NCBI RefSeq assembly: GCF_014042165.1
Contig: NZ_JACDZE010000001.1
Span: forward strand, 372,001 to 436,000
Source: Moheibacter lacus
Lineage (GTDB): Bacteria > Bacteroidota > Bacteroidia > Flavobacteriales > Weeksellaceae
Direction of reading: 5' to 3'
DNA: 64,000 bases
Numbering within the stretch: the stretch's first letter is position 1; the number at the start of each line of letters is the position of its first letter. The position numbers and the translations under genes were made by a program. Below the pieces are notes generated by a model. It did no database searches. It worked only from the letters and a program-made list of their open reading frames with translations, and was not told the origin of the DNA. Shown here in pieces: positions 18,782 to 26,881 of the stretch.

Positions 18782-20422
18782 TTATTTCCCCAAAGCCCGA
18801 TTGGCTTGGTACAAATGATCGCCGATCAATTCATAGTTTTGAATCAATTCGGTATAGAAAAGTGCACTTCTCGCTGATAATTTTTCAGATTCAATTGCCT
18901 TTAAAAGAGCTTCTTCTGCTTTCTCGAATTTTTTGTCGATGGATTTCTCTATCTGTTTGGCTTCCAGCAAATCTACATTCCCATCGGTTTCATTTAAATT
19001 TTGAACCAAAGTCGTCGTAGCCATGGAAAGCGAATCTTGTAATTCCAACAACAATTCTCTCAATTTGGGCGTGATGAAACTATTGCTTTTTCTTCGCTCT
19101 TGATGGATGCTCGCAATCTTTATCGCCAAATCACCTACGTTCTCCAAATGATGACAAATCTCGATCAAACGATGGATGTTTAACGCCACTTCGCCGGACA
19201 TTTCAAAATTATAAATCGAATTCAAATAATTCAATATACTTTTCTCCAATTCGTCACTTTCCTTTTCCAAAGTGAAAATCCGTTTGCGCAATTCTTTCAA
19301 CTTTTCTTCATCGCTTTCAGAAATCATACGCCCCAAATTACTGATGATCTGACGTGTAATTCCGGCAAATTTCACGATTTCGCGATTGGCTTCATACACA
19401 TACATTTTGGCCGTTGGACCAAATGGCCTTGCGATCAATTTCAACGAAGATTTGTCTCTTGAACTTTTCCAATATTTGTTTTCTGCCCAATCTGCCACCG
19501 AATTAATAAATGGCAATATCAAAAATGCAGAAACGACATTGAAAAAAGTATGGAAAGAAACCAATAGAATTTCGCCATCAGTTGAAACAAATTCCCTTAA
19601 AAAATCGATGATAAATGGAACAAAAAAGAAGATCAAAACTACACCTGCCAAATTAAAAAAGAAGTGAAACCAAGCGGTGATTTTTGAGGCCCTATTTCCT
19701 ACCGTTGAGGCAATCAATGCTGCTGAAGTCGTCCCGATGTTGGCTCCCAAAACCATCATCGCAGCCTGTTCTATGTTCATTCCTTTTGAAACCAAAACCG
19801 CTGCCAATAAAGTAAATGCACTGGAAGAATGGAATAAAAAAGTAACGAAAATTCCGATCAATACAAATATGAGAGAAGAACCAAAACTCGTGTTTCCACC
19901 ATGCTCTTGGATGTATTTGTAAAAGAATTCATGTTCGGTTAAATCAGGGAAAAATTGATTTAAAAAATAAAATCCGATGAAAATCAATGCCAATCCGATG
20001 AAGAAATCAGACCATTCTTTGGCCCTTTGGTTCCGGAAAAATAAAATGGTTACGGCAACGGCAATCATCGGCAATGCAAGCGATTCTATATGCCAAACCG
20101 TACCCAAACCGATGATGAACCATAGTTTAATTACCGTTCCGACATTGGCTCCAACGATGATTGAAAATGCACGCCGTAGGTTCAAAAGCCCTGCATTGAC
20201 AAAACTTAACGTCAAAACACTCACGATGGAAGAGGATTGTAAAGCGCCGGTAAATACCGTTCCTGCCAGAACTCCCGAATATTGATTTTGGGTCATCCGA
20301 TTCAAAAACTTTTGCAATTGACCGCCGGCAGAACGCTGCACACCTTCACTCATCACTTTCATTCCATAAAGGAAAAGCGATACAGAACCCAAAACATTAA
20401 AAATGAGTAAAAAGGTGGACAT
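18782..20422 (-). CDS. Na+/Pi cotransporter family protein with PhoU-like domain
   Basis: A 546-aa inner-membrane protein. The N-terminal half holds two Na/Pi-cotransporter repeats: FLYGMKVMSEGVQRSAG, then GALQSSSIVSVLTLSFVNAGLL near residue 60 and FHSSSAFTLLAAVL near 200, the paired QSSS/HSSS signatures. The C-terminal third is a PhoU-like helical bundle. It probably imports phosphate with sodium. The start at 20422 (MSTFLLIFNVLGSV) is preferred over 20443, as this places the first membrane helix at the N-terminus as in relatives. Confidence 0.9.
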   Translation of the reverse strand: MSTFLLIFNVLGSVSLFLYGMKVMSEGVQRSAGGQLQKFLNRMTQNQYSGVLAGTVFTGALQSSSIVSVLTLSFVNAGLLNLRRAFSIIVGANVGTVIKLWFIIGLGTVWHIESLALPMIAVAVTILFFRNQRAKEWSDFFIGLALIFIGFYFLNQFFPDLTEHEFFYKYIQEHGGNTSFGSSLIFVLIGIFVTFLFHSSSAFTLLAAVLVSKGMNIEQAAMMVLGANIGTTSAALIASTVGNRASKITAWFHFFFNLAGVVLIFFFVPFIIDFLREFVSTDGEILLVSFHTFFNVVSAFLILPFINSVADWAENKYWKSSRDKSSLKLIARPFGPTAKMYVYEANREIVKFAGITRQIISNLGRMISESDEEKLKELRKRIFTLEKESDELEKSILNYLNSIYNFEMSGEVALNIHRLIEICHHLENVGDLAIKIASIHQERRKSNSFITPKLRELLLELQDSLSMATTTLVQNLNETDGNVDLLEAKQIEKSIDKKFEKAEEALLKAIESEKLSARSALFYTELIQNYELIGDHLYQANRALGK

Positions 20423-20507
20423 ACTCTTATATTCAGTTTGCAAAATTAGGCGGTCTTATGTAAACTGATTGTTAAGGATTTGGGGATGAGAAATTAGATC
20501 TAGTTAG

Positions 20508-20590
20508 AATATTCTGCAAAATCAGCGAGATAGATTTGCGAGAGGATTTTGCCCGCCAATTGCGTAGATCAACGCAGATTTTAAAATTAT
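20508..20590. repeat. Flavobacterial-type intergenic repeat fragment
   Basis: In the 154-nt gap. On the minus strand it reads as a series of AATCTGCG..., GCGGGCAAAAT..., CTCGCAAATCT... and CTGATTTTGCAGA segments. This mosaic of 'aatctgcg/gcagatt' words recurs between genes in many Bacteroidota genomes (from memory). No gene is seen here. Confidence 0.45.
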
Positions 20591-20598
20591 TGCAAAAT

Positions 20599-21345
20599 TT
20601 AAACGAAAATTCGCTCCGCTTCTAGCACACTTTCCGGTCGACCTACATCGATTAAAATCCCTCCACTATGATCAAAACCCAATATTTTTTCTTCTTTCAT
20701 CAACTCCATATAAGTTGTCATGATAGAAAATTTCCCTGATTCAGGCATTTGTTTAAATAACTTTGGATCGATGATATGGATGCCACTAAAAGCCAGTTCT
20801 CGTAAAGGATTATCCGATACGATGATGGATTCTCCTGAATTTAAATTTCGCCAACCTTTTAATTCTAAATCCTTTTCAAACAATAATTTTCTTGAGCTAT
20901 TTCGGTCAGAAACCGCCATTGTCACCAATGGCTTATTCCTGAGATGAAATTGAATCATTTCCTCAATATTTAAATCGGTCAAAATATCCACATTCATCAC
21001 CAAAAATGGTTCATTTCCCAATAAATTCTTTGCTTTTACCAATCCTCCTCCGGTTTCCAGAACCTCATCAGATTCATCAGAAATATGAATTTCCACTCCG
21101 AAATTATTTTTTGAAACCAAAAAATCTTTGATTTGATCAGCAAAATGATGCACATTGATCACAAATTCATTGACCCCAAATTCTTTTAAATATTCGATAT
21201 TTCTTTCCAGCAAAGGCTTTCCATTCACCATTGCCAATGCTTTGGGATGATGATCTGTAAAAGGCTTTAAGCGTGTGCCGAGACCGGCGGCGAATAGCAT
21301 TGCTTTGGTGATGGAAGATGGAGGATGGAGGATGGAAGTATTCAT
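20599..21345 (-). CDS. Nucleotidyltransferase, MurU-like (sugar-1-phosphate nucleotidyltransferase)
   Basis: A 248-aa GT-A nucleotidyltransferase. It has the signature LFAAGLGTRLKPFTDHHPKA, the Mg-binding VMNVDILTD near residue 117, and GGILIDVGRPESV near the end. It is most like MurNAc-1-P uridylyltransferase (MurU) or glucose-1-P nucleotidyltransferases. The first 15 residues (MNTSILHPPSSITKA) are translated from a TCCATC-type repeat, so the ancestral start may be Met16 (21300). Its ATG overlaps the four-helix-bundle stop (ATGA). With the AmgK-like kinase and RapZ domain upstream it suggests amino-sugar recycling. Confidence 0.8.
   Translation of the reverse strand: MNTSILHPPSSITKAMLFAAGLGTRLKPFTDHHPKALAMVNGKPLLERNIEYLKEFGVNEFVINVHHFADQIKDFLVSKNNFGVEIHISDESDEVLETGGGLVKAKNLLGNEPFLVMNVDILTDLNIEEMIQFHLRNKPLVTMAVSDRNSSRKLLFEKDLELKGWRNLNSGESIIVSDNPLRELAFSGIHIIDPKLFKQMPESGKFSIMTTYMELMKEEKILGFDHSGGILIDVGRPESVLEAERIFV
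21310..21339. repeat. Left inverted TCCATC-type repeat block
   Basis: On the minus strand this reads ACTTCCATCCTCCATC then CTCCATCTTCCATC: five hexamer-like TCCATC units. It is in inverted orientation to the block at 21722-21773, and the two bracket the four-helix-bundle gene. Confidence 0.8.
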
Positions 21346-21695
21346 TTTAAATTATTTCTAAATGCAATTAAAGAATTCATCAAATCATAAGCTAGTTTAT
21401 AATTTTGATTAAATTCTTCATCGTTTATATAATATCTATTTTTTGCTTTATAAAGACAAGTAACAACTTCAGCTAAAGAGCGAATGGAATAACCCAAGAA
21501 TCTTTGGAATTCGGGTTTTGATTGTAGAATTGAGCCTTCAGCAATATTTAAAGCTATTGAATCAACTGCGCGACGGATTTGAGAAGTCAGATTAAATTTT
21601 TCTTCGTCAGGAAATTCCTTAGAAAATTCAAAAATTATCTCTCCAAACTCCATGGAACGATGCCAAACTATAATTTTTTCAAATTTAAAACTCAT
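21342..21695 (-). CDS. Four-helix-bundle protein (23S rRNA IVS / Avd-like family)
   Basis: A 117-aa all-helical protein of the '23S rRNA-intervening sequence' or four-helix-bundle family: FEKIIVWHRSMEFGEIIFEF, LTSQIRRAVDSIALNIAEGS, FQRFLGYSIRSLAEVVTCL. Relatives include Avd of diversity-generating retroelements, though no reverse transcriptase is seen here. The gene sits between the RapZ-domain gene and the nucleotidyltransferase and is flanked by inverted repeat blocks. It looks like a cassette inserted into the operon. Function unknown. Confidence 0.85.
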   Translation of the reverse strand: MSFKFEKIIVWHRSMEFGEIIFEFSKEFPDEEKFNLTSQIRRAVDSIALNIAEGSILQSKPEFQRFLGYSIRSLAEVVTCLYKAKNRYYINDEEFNQNYKLAYDLMNSLIAFRNNLK

Positions 21696-21721
21696 CAGAA
21701 ATCAATTTTCATATTCAAAAA

Positions 21722-21773
21722 ACTTCCATCCTCCATCATCCATCCTCCATCTTCCATCTTCCATCTTCCATCC
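21722..21773. repeat. Right TCCATC-type repeat block
   Basis: On the plus strand it begins ACTTCCATCCTCCATC and continues as TCCATC units with ATCT/CTC spacers up to the first base of the RapZ-gene stop codon. Its first 16 nt are identical to the inverted left block. Confidence 0.8.
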
Positions 21774-22198
21774 TAATAAACCTCATTCACCCAGTTCTTC
21801 GCTTCCTGCTCCACATGATGAACCACAACATTCACTTCCGGAAATTTTTTTTGAATGTGTTTTGCCATCGCATCAGCCGAATAAACCGAACGATGTTGAC
21901 CGCCGGTACAACCAAAATTGATTTCCAAATTGGCGAAATTTCGACTCAAATAATCTTCAATCGAAATATCTACAATACTAAAAGCTGCAGTTAAAAAATC
22001 AGCCATTTTGGTTTGGGTTTCGAGATAATTCTTTACCGCTTCATCACGACCGGTTTGGGTTTTGTATGCTTGAATTCTACCCGGATTCAAAATTCCGCGA
22101 CAATCAAAAACAAAACCACCTCCATTTCCTGATTCGTCCTGTGGAATTCCTTTTTTATAGGAAAAACTTCTTACGTTAATGTTTAATTTGTCGCTCAT
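21773..22198 (-). CDS. RapZ C-terminal domain protein
   Basis: A 141-aa protein equal to the C-terminal domain of RapZ alone: SFSYKKGIPQDESGNGGGFVFDCRGI, NPGRIQAYKTQTGRDEAV, and INFGCTGGQHRSVYSADAMA. The P-loop kinase domain of full RapZ is absent. In E. coli this domain binds RNA and senses glucosamine-6-phosphate. Its start overlaps the end of the AmgK-like kinase gene by 23 nt, so the two are tightly coupled. Confidence 0.85.
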   Translation of the reverse strand: MSDKLNINVRSFSYKKGIPQDESGNGGGFVFDCRGILNPGRIQAYKTQTGRDEAVKNYLETQTKMADFLTAAFSIVDISIEDYLSRNFANLEINFGCTGGQHRSVYSADAMAKHIQKKFPEVNVVVHHVEQEAKNWVNEVY

Positions 22199-23213
22199 CG
22201 ATGATTTGTTTTATGGTTTGAAGTGTTGATGTTTCAGTTAATTTTATGATTATTTTTTTCAATTCAGGATAATTTTCCAAAACTGAATAATTTTTTATTT
22301 TTTCTAAATTTTTCAATCCAAATCCTATGCTTTCTACGAAATGCTTTTTCCCTTCATAAATTCCTCTAAATCCATAAGTACCCAAAACCTGCAAAAGCCT
22401 TTCCAGCACGCATAAATCATATCCTTTTCTGAATTGAATTCCGTCTAAATCTTGACGTGTCAAATCGATGAATTTCTTGACATAAATTTCATAGCATTCT
22501 TCTTTCCAAATTTCCGACAAATCAGTTTTGGCCTGCCATAATATCGATACCAAATCATATTGAACCGGACCTTTCAAACCGCCCTGATAATCGATGAAAT
22601 AAGGTTCGTTTTCATGGACCATGATGTTTCGGCTTTGAAAATCACGGTAAACGAAGTATTGTTCCGGAATTCGTTCAAAATCGTATGCAAATTTTTCAAA
22701 GTCCTGAATCAATTTCCCTTGGTTGAATTCAATTCCGAGAAGATTTAGAAAATAATTTTTAAAAGAAAATAAATCTCTTAAAACCAATGTAGAATTGAAT
22801 TTCGGATAACTGAAAGATTTCGAATAATCTAAATTTTCATCTCCTAAAATCTGCATTCTTGCCAATTGACGAATGGATTTCTCATATAAAACTTTCGCTT
22901 CATCAGGTGATTTCAAAACGACATCGAGCAAAGTTCGGTTACCAAAATCGGACTGCACATACAAAGTGAAATCGTCTGAAACCTGAAAAATCTCTGGCAA
23001 ATTTTCAATGACTTTGGAGAAATGCTCCGTGAAATAAATAAACGTTTGATTTTCTGCTACATTTTCACTTTCGGTCAGAATAAAGGATTGATCCGAATTA
23101 TAAAATCGATAGTACTTCCTCGACGAGCCGCCACCAGAAAGCAATTCTAAAGTTTCAACCGCTTCTCCGTTGTAGTGTAAATTCAGGAATTCTCGAATTT
23201 TTTCGTTCATCAA
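22176..23213 (-). CDS. AmgK-like sugar kinase (aminoglycoside phosphotransferase fold)
   Basis: A 345-aa APH-fold kinase. It has a glycine-rich LLSGGGSSRKYYRF near residue 25, the catalytic loop YRDFQSRNIMV near 195, and the metal-binding FIDYQGGLKGPVQYDLVSILW near 208. The last motif is close to the pattern of AmgK, the anomeric MurNAc/GlcNAc kinase that works with MurU in cell-wall recycling. That substrate is inferred, not shown. It overlaps the RapZ-domain gene; start at 23213 (Met2 at 23210 is also possible). Confidence 0.75.
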   Translation of the reverse strand: MMNEKIREFLNLHYNGEAVETLELLSGGGSSRKYYRFYNSDQSFILTESENVAENQTFIYFTEHFSKVIENLPEIFQVSDDFTLYVQSDFGNRTLLDVVLKSPDEAKVLYEKSIRQLARMQILGDENLDYSKSFSYPKFNSTLVLRDLFSFKNYFLNLLGIEFNQGKLIQDFEKFAYDFERIPEQYFVYRDFQSRNIMVHENEPYFIDYQGGLKGPVQYDLVSILWQAKTDLSEIWKEECYEIYVKKFIDLTRQDLDGIQFRKGYDLCVLERLLQVLGTYGFRGIYEGKKHFVESIGFGLKNLEKIKNYSVLENYPELKKIIIKLTETSTLQTIKQIIDERQIKH

Positions 23214-23246
23214 AATACTTTCCCCAAAGTTATAATTTTAAACGAC

Positions 23247-23274
23247 GTATAGACGCAATGCATTGCGTCTATAC
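23247..23274. repeat. 28-bp perfect palindrome
   Basis: Arms GTATAGACGCAATG / CATTGCGTCTATAC with no loop. It lies between the threonine dehydrogenase stop (23277) and the AmgK-like start. It could act as a weak terminator or be a dispersed repeat; similar 'GTAGAGACGC' palindromes are familiar from other flavobacterial genomes (from memory). Confidence 0.8.
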
Positions 23275-23276
23275 AT

Positions 23277-24224
23277 TTATGAATTTAATTTCACTTTTAA
23301 ATTCGCCAACATGGCTTCGGTCATTTTCCCCAAATCAAACTCCGGTTTCCAGCCCCATTCTTTTTGTGCAACAGCATCATCGATGCTCGCCGGCCAACTG
23401 TCAGCAATGGCTTGGCGGAAATCAGGTTTATACGTTATTTCGAAATCAGGAATTTGCTTTTGAATTTCTGCGGCGATTTCTTTCGGAGTAAAACTCATTC
23501 CATTTAGATTATAAGAAGTTCGGACAGTTAGTTTTTCAGCATCTGCCTGCATCAATTCAATGGTCGCCCGGATCGCATCATCCATGTACATCATCGGCAA
23601 AGCGGAATTTTCAGAAAGGAAACATTCATATTTTCCTTCTTCCAGCGCCTGATAATAAATATCTACCGCATAATCGGTGGTTCCGCCGCCCGGTCGGGTT
23701 TTCCAGCTGATCAATCCCGGATAGCGGATGCTGCGCACATCTACTCCGAATTTTTCATGGTAATAATTGCACCAAAATTCTCCGGCTCGCTTGGAAATTC
23801 CATATACCGTAGTTGGAATAGCCAAAGCATTTTGATCGGTATTTACCTTTGGCGTATCCGGTCCAAAAATGGCGATACTACTCGGCCAATACAATTGTTT
23901 GATTTTTTTATCTTTTGCTAAATCTAAAAATGTCAACAAAGATTCCATGTTCAGATCCCAACCTTTTCTCGGGTATTTTTCTGCAGTTGCAGAAAGCATG
24001 GCAGCGAGATGGTAGACAACTGTAATTTTATGTTTGGAAACAATTTCCTCAATCTGCGCATCATCCATCACATCCAATCTTTCATAATAAGGGTCACTCA
24101 CTTTTTCTTTTTCCTGGATATCGGTAGAAAGCACATTTGCCTCACCATAAATTGTTCTTAAAGCCAATGCTAATTCAGAACCGATTTGTCCTAAAGCCCC
24201 TGTAATTAAGATTTTTTCTGACAT
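23277..24224 (-). CDS. NAD-dependent L-threonine 3-dehydrogenase (SDR/epimerase type)
   Basis: A 315-aa extended short-chain dehydrogenase. It has the Rossmann motif GALGQIGSEL near residue 9, HLAAMLSATAEK near 70, the catalytic S (WPSSIAIFGP), and YxxxK as YGISKRAGE near 135. The region RYPGLISWKTRPGGGTTDYAVDIYY is typical of the bacterial SDR-type threonine dehydrogenases that convert Thr to 2-amino-3-ketobutyrate. The start at 24224 (MSEKILITGA) is supported by the -7 element at 24247-24254; an upstream in-frame codon at 24266 lies beyond it. Confidence 0.85.
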   Translation of the reverse strand: MSEKILITGALGQIGSELALALRTIYGEANVLSTDIQEKEKVSDPYYERLDVMDDAQIEEIVSKHKITVVYHLAAMLSATAEKYPRKGWDLNMESLLTFLDLAKDKKIKQLYWPSSIAIFGPDTPKVNTDQNALAIPTTVYGISKRAGEFWCNYYHEKFGVDVRSIRYPGLISWKTRPGGGTTDYAVDIYYQALEEGKYECFLSENSALPMMYMDDAIRATIELMQADAEKLTVRTSYNLNGMSFTPKEIAAEIQKQIPDFEITYKPDFRQAIADSWPASIDDAVAQKEWGWKPEFDLGKMTEAMLANLKVKLNS

Positions 24225-24246
24225 AAATATTGTTTGTTTTGCAGCA

Positions 24247-24298
24247 CAAATATAGCATTTATCCACATTGTCCCTTTTAAAAAAACTTTTTAGATTTG
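24247..24298. promoter_or_regulatory. Divergent promoters for threonine dehydrogenase and M13 peptidase
   Basis: Minus strand: TATATTTG at 24254-24247. Plus strand: TAGATTTG at 24291-24298 with TTG at 24268-24270, spacing 20. Confidence 0.55.
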
Positions 24299-24299
24299 T

Positions 24300-24403
24300 A
24301 ACATCTCGGTAAGGAGATGGACTAATTACACACCAAATAATTTAGAATGAAACCGACAAGATTAAAATAATTATTTGCCACACAGTGAAATAATTATTTT
24401 TAA
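24300..24403 (+). promoter_or_regulatory. Structured 5' leader of the M13 peptidase gene
   Basis: About 145 nt of leader between the predicted start of transcription and the ATG. It holds a short CATCTC/GAGATG hairpin (about 24302-24319) and a long AT-rich stem (24362-24403, arm TTAAAATAATTATTT with one bulge, loop GCCACACAGTG). No ORF or known riboswitch is recognised. Confidence 0.45.
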
Positions 24404-24450
24404 TCATCAAAGGTTACATGTGAACATTGAAAAGCAATAAAAATAACCAC

Positions 24451-26469
24451 ATGAAAAAACAAATTTTTCTAGGCTTGAGTTTAATCGGTTGTCTGTCTTT
24501 TGGGCAAAACGATTTTCATGCCGTAAAGCTTGAGTTTATGGACAATTCGGTTCGGCCTCAAGATGATTTTTACAATTTCGTGAACGGAAATTGGATGAAA
24601 ACGACAGAAATTCCTTCTGATAGAGCGAGATGGGGTAGTTTTGATGAATTACGTGAAAATACGGATGTCGTATCATTGAATATTTTAAAAGGTTTGTTGG
24701 GTCAAAATCATCCAAAAGGAAGTGACCAACAAAAGATAGGTGATATTTATGAATCCTATGTCGATTTCGACTCCAGAGACAAAGCCGGATTAAAACCCAT
24801 TCAGCCCTATTTGAACAAAATCGACAAAATAAAATCTGTAAAGGATCTTGAAACCTATTTGGCTGAAGTAACACCGATCGGATTGAATTCACTTTATGGA
24901 TTTTATGTGCGTTCTCACATGAAAAACAGTAGCCAGAACGCTGTTTATTTGGGAGATGCAGATTTAGGAATGGGTAGAAATTACTACCAAAAAGAGGATG
25001 AAAACAATAAAAAATCACTGGAACAATATTCAGCTTACATTGATAAAATCTACCATTTCACAGCTGAAAAAACCAGGGATTTAAAAGGGCCGAAAATCAT
25101 AGGTTTTGAGAAAGAAATTGCATCAACTTTATTTACCATTGAGGAATTACGCGATGATCGTTTACAATTCAATCCCTATGCAGTAAAGGATTTAAAGAAT
25201 TTATCAAAAAACATAGATTTAGCTAAATTCATAGGAGATTTGGGGGTAAAAACGGACTCTGTGATCATCGGTGAGATCAATTATTTCAAAAAATTGGATC
25301 AAATCATCAATGAAAAAAACATTCCGATCATCAAACAATATTTGAAATTTCATTTGATCAATGGTGCAACCGGATATTTGACAAAAGAATTGGATGAATT
25401 GAATTTTGATTTTTATGGTAGACAATTAAGAGGACAGAAAGAGCAGCGTTCATTGGACAAAAGAGGTTTGGAATATGTCAATCGTTCTGCAGGCGAACTT
25501 TTAGGTAAAATTTATGTAAAAGACAACTTCCCACCGGAAGCCAAAGCCAATGCAAAGGAAATGATCGATTATTTATTCAAATCTTTCAGGGTACACATCA
25601 ATGATTTGGAGTGGATGTCTGCAGAAACCAAAGTCAAAGCGATTGAGAAACTGAATAAATTTACAGTCAAAATAGGCTATCCCGACAAATGGAAAGATTA
25701 TTCCAATCTTGAAATCGTTTCACACGATGAAGAATTCGCCTTATTCAAAAACCAAATGAATTTAAGAAAATGGCGATATGATTATATGTTCAACAAAATA
25801 GGAAAACCGGTTGATAGAACAGAATGGGGCATGTCACCTCAAACCGTAAACGCCTATTTCAATCCATCTAACAACGAAATCGTTTTTCCGGCTGCTATTT
25901 TACAATATCCGTTTTATGATTACAGAGCTGATGCTGCAGTAAATTTCGGAGGAATCGGAGCGGTAATTGGTCATGAGGTTTCACATGGTTTTGATGATAG
26001 CGGAGCGATGTATGACGGTGATGGAAACCTAAAAAATTGGTGGACTGAAGAGGATTTTACCAAATTCAATGCTGCCGGAGAAGCACTGGCCAATCAATAC
26101 AGTCAATATGAACCGGTAAAAGAAACTTTTGTAAACGGGAAATTCACTTTGGGAGAAAACATCGGAGATTTGGGTGGATTAAACGTTGCTTATGATGCAC
26201 TTTTGATGTATTTAAAAGACAAAGGAAATCCTGGAAAAATAGATGGATTTACACAAGAACAAAGATTCTTTATTTCTTGGGCAACGATTTGGAGAACCAA
26301 ATCTACAGATGCTGCATTGATCAATCAAGTGAAAACAGACCCACATTCGCCCGGATATTTCAGAGCGATCGGACCACTGGAAAACATAGAAGGTTTTTAT
26401 AAAGCTTTTGATGTAAAAAAAGGAGATAAAATGTTTAAACCTCAGTCAGAGAGAATCATCATTTGGTAA
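24451..26469 (+). CDS. M13 family metallopeptidase (neprilysin/PepO-like)
   Basis: A 672-aa secreted zinc endopeptidase with signal peptide (KKQIFLGLSLIGCLSFGQ). The peptidase M13 N-domain begins VRPQDDFYNFVNGNWM. The zinc motif HEVSH lies in VIGHEVSHGFDDSG near residue 514, the third ligand Glu in LGENIGDLGGL near 570, and the family-typical end has DPHSPGYFRAIGPL. It probably degrades peptides in the periplasm or outside. The ATG at 24451 is preferred to a TTG at 24427. Confidence 0.9.
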   Translation: MKKQIFLGLSLIGCLSFGQNDFHAVKLEFMDNSVRPQDDFYNFVNGNWMKTTEIPSDRARWGSFDELRENTDVVSLNILKGLLGQNHPKGSDQQKIGDIYESYVDFDSRDKAGLKPIQPYLNKIDKIKSVKDLETYLAEVTPIGLNSLYGFYVRSHMKNSSQNAVYLGDADLGMGRNYYQKEDENNKKSLEQYSAYIDKIYHFTAEKTRDLKGPKIIGFEKEIASTLFTIEELRDDRLQFNPYAVKDLKNLSKNIDLAKFIGDLGVKTDSVIIGEINYFKKLDQIINEKNIPIIKQYLKFHLINGATGYLTKELDELNFDFYGRQLRGQKEQRSLDKRGLEYVNRSAGELLGKIYVKDNFPPEAKANAKEMIDYLFKSFRVHINDLEWMSAETKVKAIEKLNKFTVKIGYPDKWKDYSNLEIVSHDEEFALFKNQMNLRKWRYDYMFNKIGKPVDRTEWGMSPQTVNAYFNPSNNEIVFPAAILQYPFYDYRADAAVNFGGIGAVIGHEVSHGFDDSGAMYDGDGNLKNWWTEEDFTKFNAAGEALANQYSQYEPVKETFVNGKFTLGENIGDLGGLNVAYDALLMYLKDKGNPGKIDGFTQEQRFFISWATIWRTKSTDAALINQVKTDPHSPGYFRAIGPLENIEGFYKAFDVKKGDKMFKPQSERIIIW

Positions 26470-26522
26470 TTATGGTTATCCCAAAAATATTCCGATGGCT
26501 ATTTTTTAGAAAAATAATAAAG

Positions 26523-26807
26523 ATGACAACATTAGATGCAATAAAGAACCCGAATGCAACATTGATAGACATTCGCGAACCTTACGAATTAGAAATCGAC
26601 GGAAACGTTGAAAAAGCGATCAATATTCCGATGGGAGAAGTCCCGGACAGGTTAGATGAAATCAAAGCCATGCCCAAACCTATCGTGATTTTCTGCAGAA
26701 GCGGAAAAAGAGCTTCCTCCACTTTGAATTTTTTAAATGAAAATGGATTGGAAGAAGCCTTCAATGGAGGTGGATTTGCTGATGTAAATGAGATTTTAAA
26801 CAGCTAA
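26523..26807 (+). CDS. Rhodanese-like domain protein
   Basis: A 94-aa single rhodanese domain: TLIDIREPYELEIDG, INIPMGEVPDRLDEI, and the active-site loop FCRSGKRASS with catalytic Cys58. It probably transfers sulfane sulfur. An alternative start at 26472 would add 17 residues (MVIPKIFRWLFFRKIIK). The gene lies just after the M13 peptidase and before a strong terminator. Confidence 0.85.
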   Translation: MTTLDAIKNPNATLIDIREPYELEIDGNVEKAINIPMGEVPDRLDEIKAMPKPIVIFCRSGKRASSTLNFLNENGLEEAFNGGGFADVNEILNS

Positions 26808-26827
26808 AAAACTAAACGGTATAAAGC

Positions 26828-26866
26828 AACTTTGTCAAAGTCTAGTATTTTGACAAAGTTTTTTAT
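26828..26866 (+). terminator. Rho-independent terminator
   Basis: Arm AACTTTGTCAAA pairs with TTTGACAAAGTT across a 9-nt loop, followed by TTTT. It ends the peptidase-rhodanese unit. Confidence 0.85.
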
Positions 26867-26881
26867 TTAATTTAATAAGGA

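Noticed and set aside
21342-21695. Diversity-generating retroelement accessory gene (avd)
   Set aside because: No reverse transcriptase or template/variable repeat pair is seen nearby.
21310-21773. CRISPR array
   Set aside because: The TCCATC units are short, degenerate and without unique spacers, and no cas genes are present in the window.
21652-21921. Plus-strand frame translating the TCCATC repeats into Pro/Ser-rich peptide
   Set aside because: It is antisense to two real genes and made of repeat translation; no independent support.
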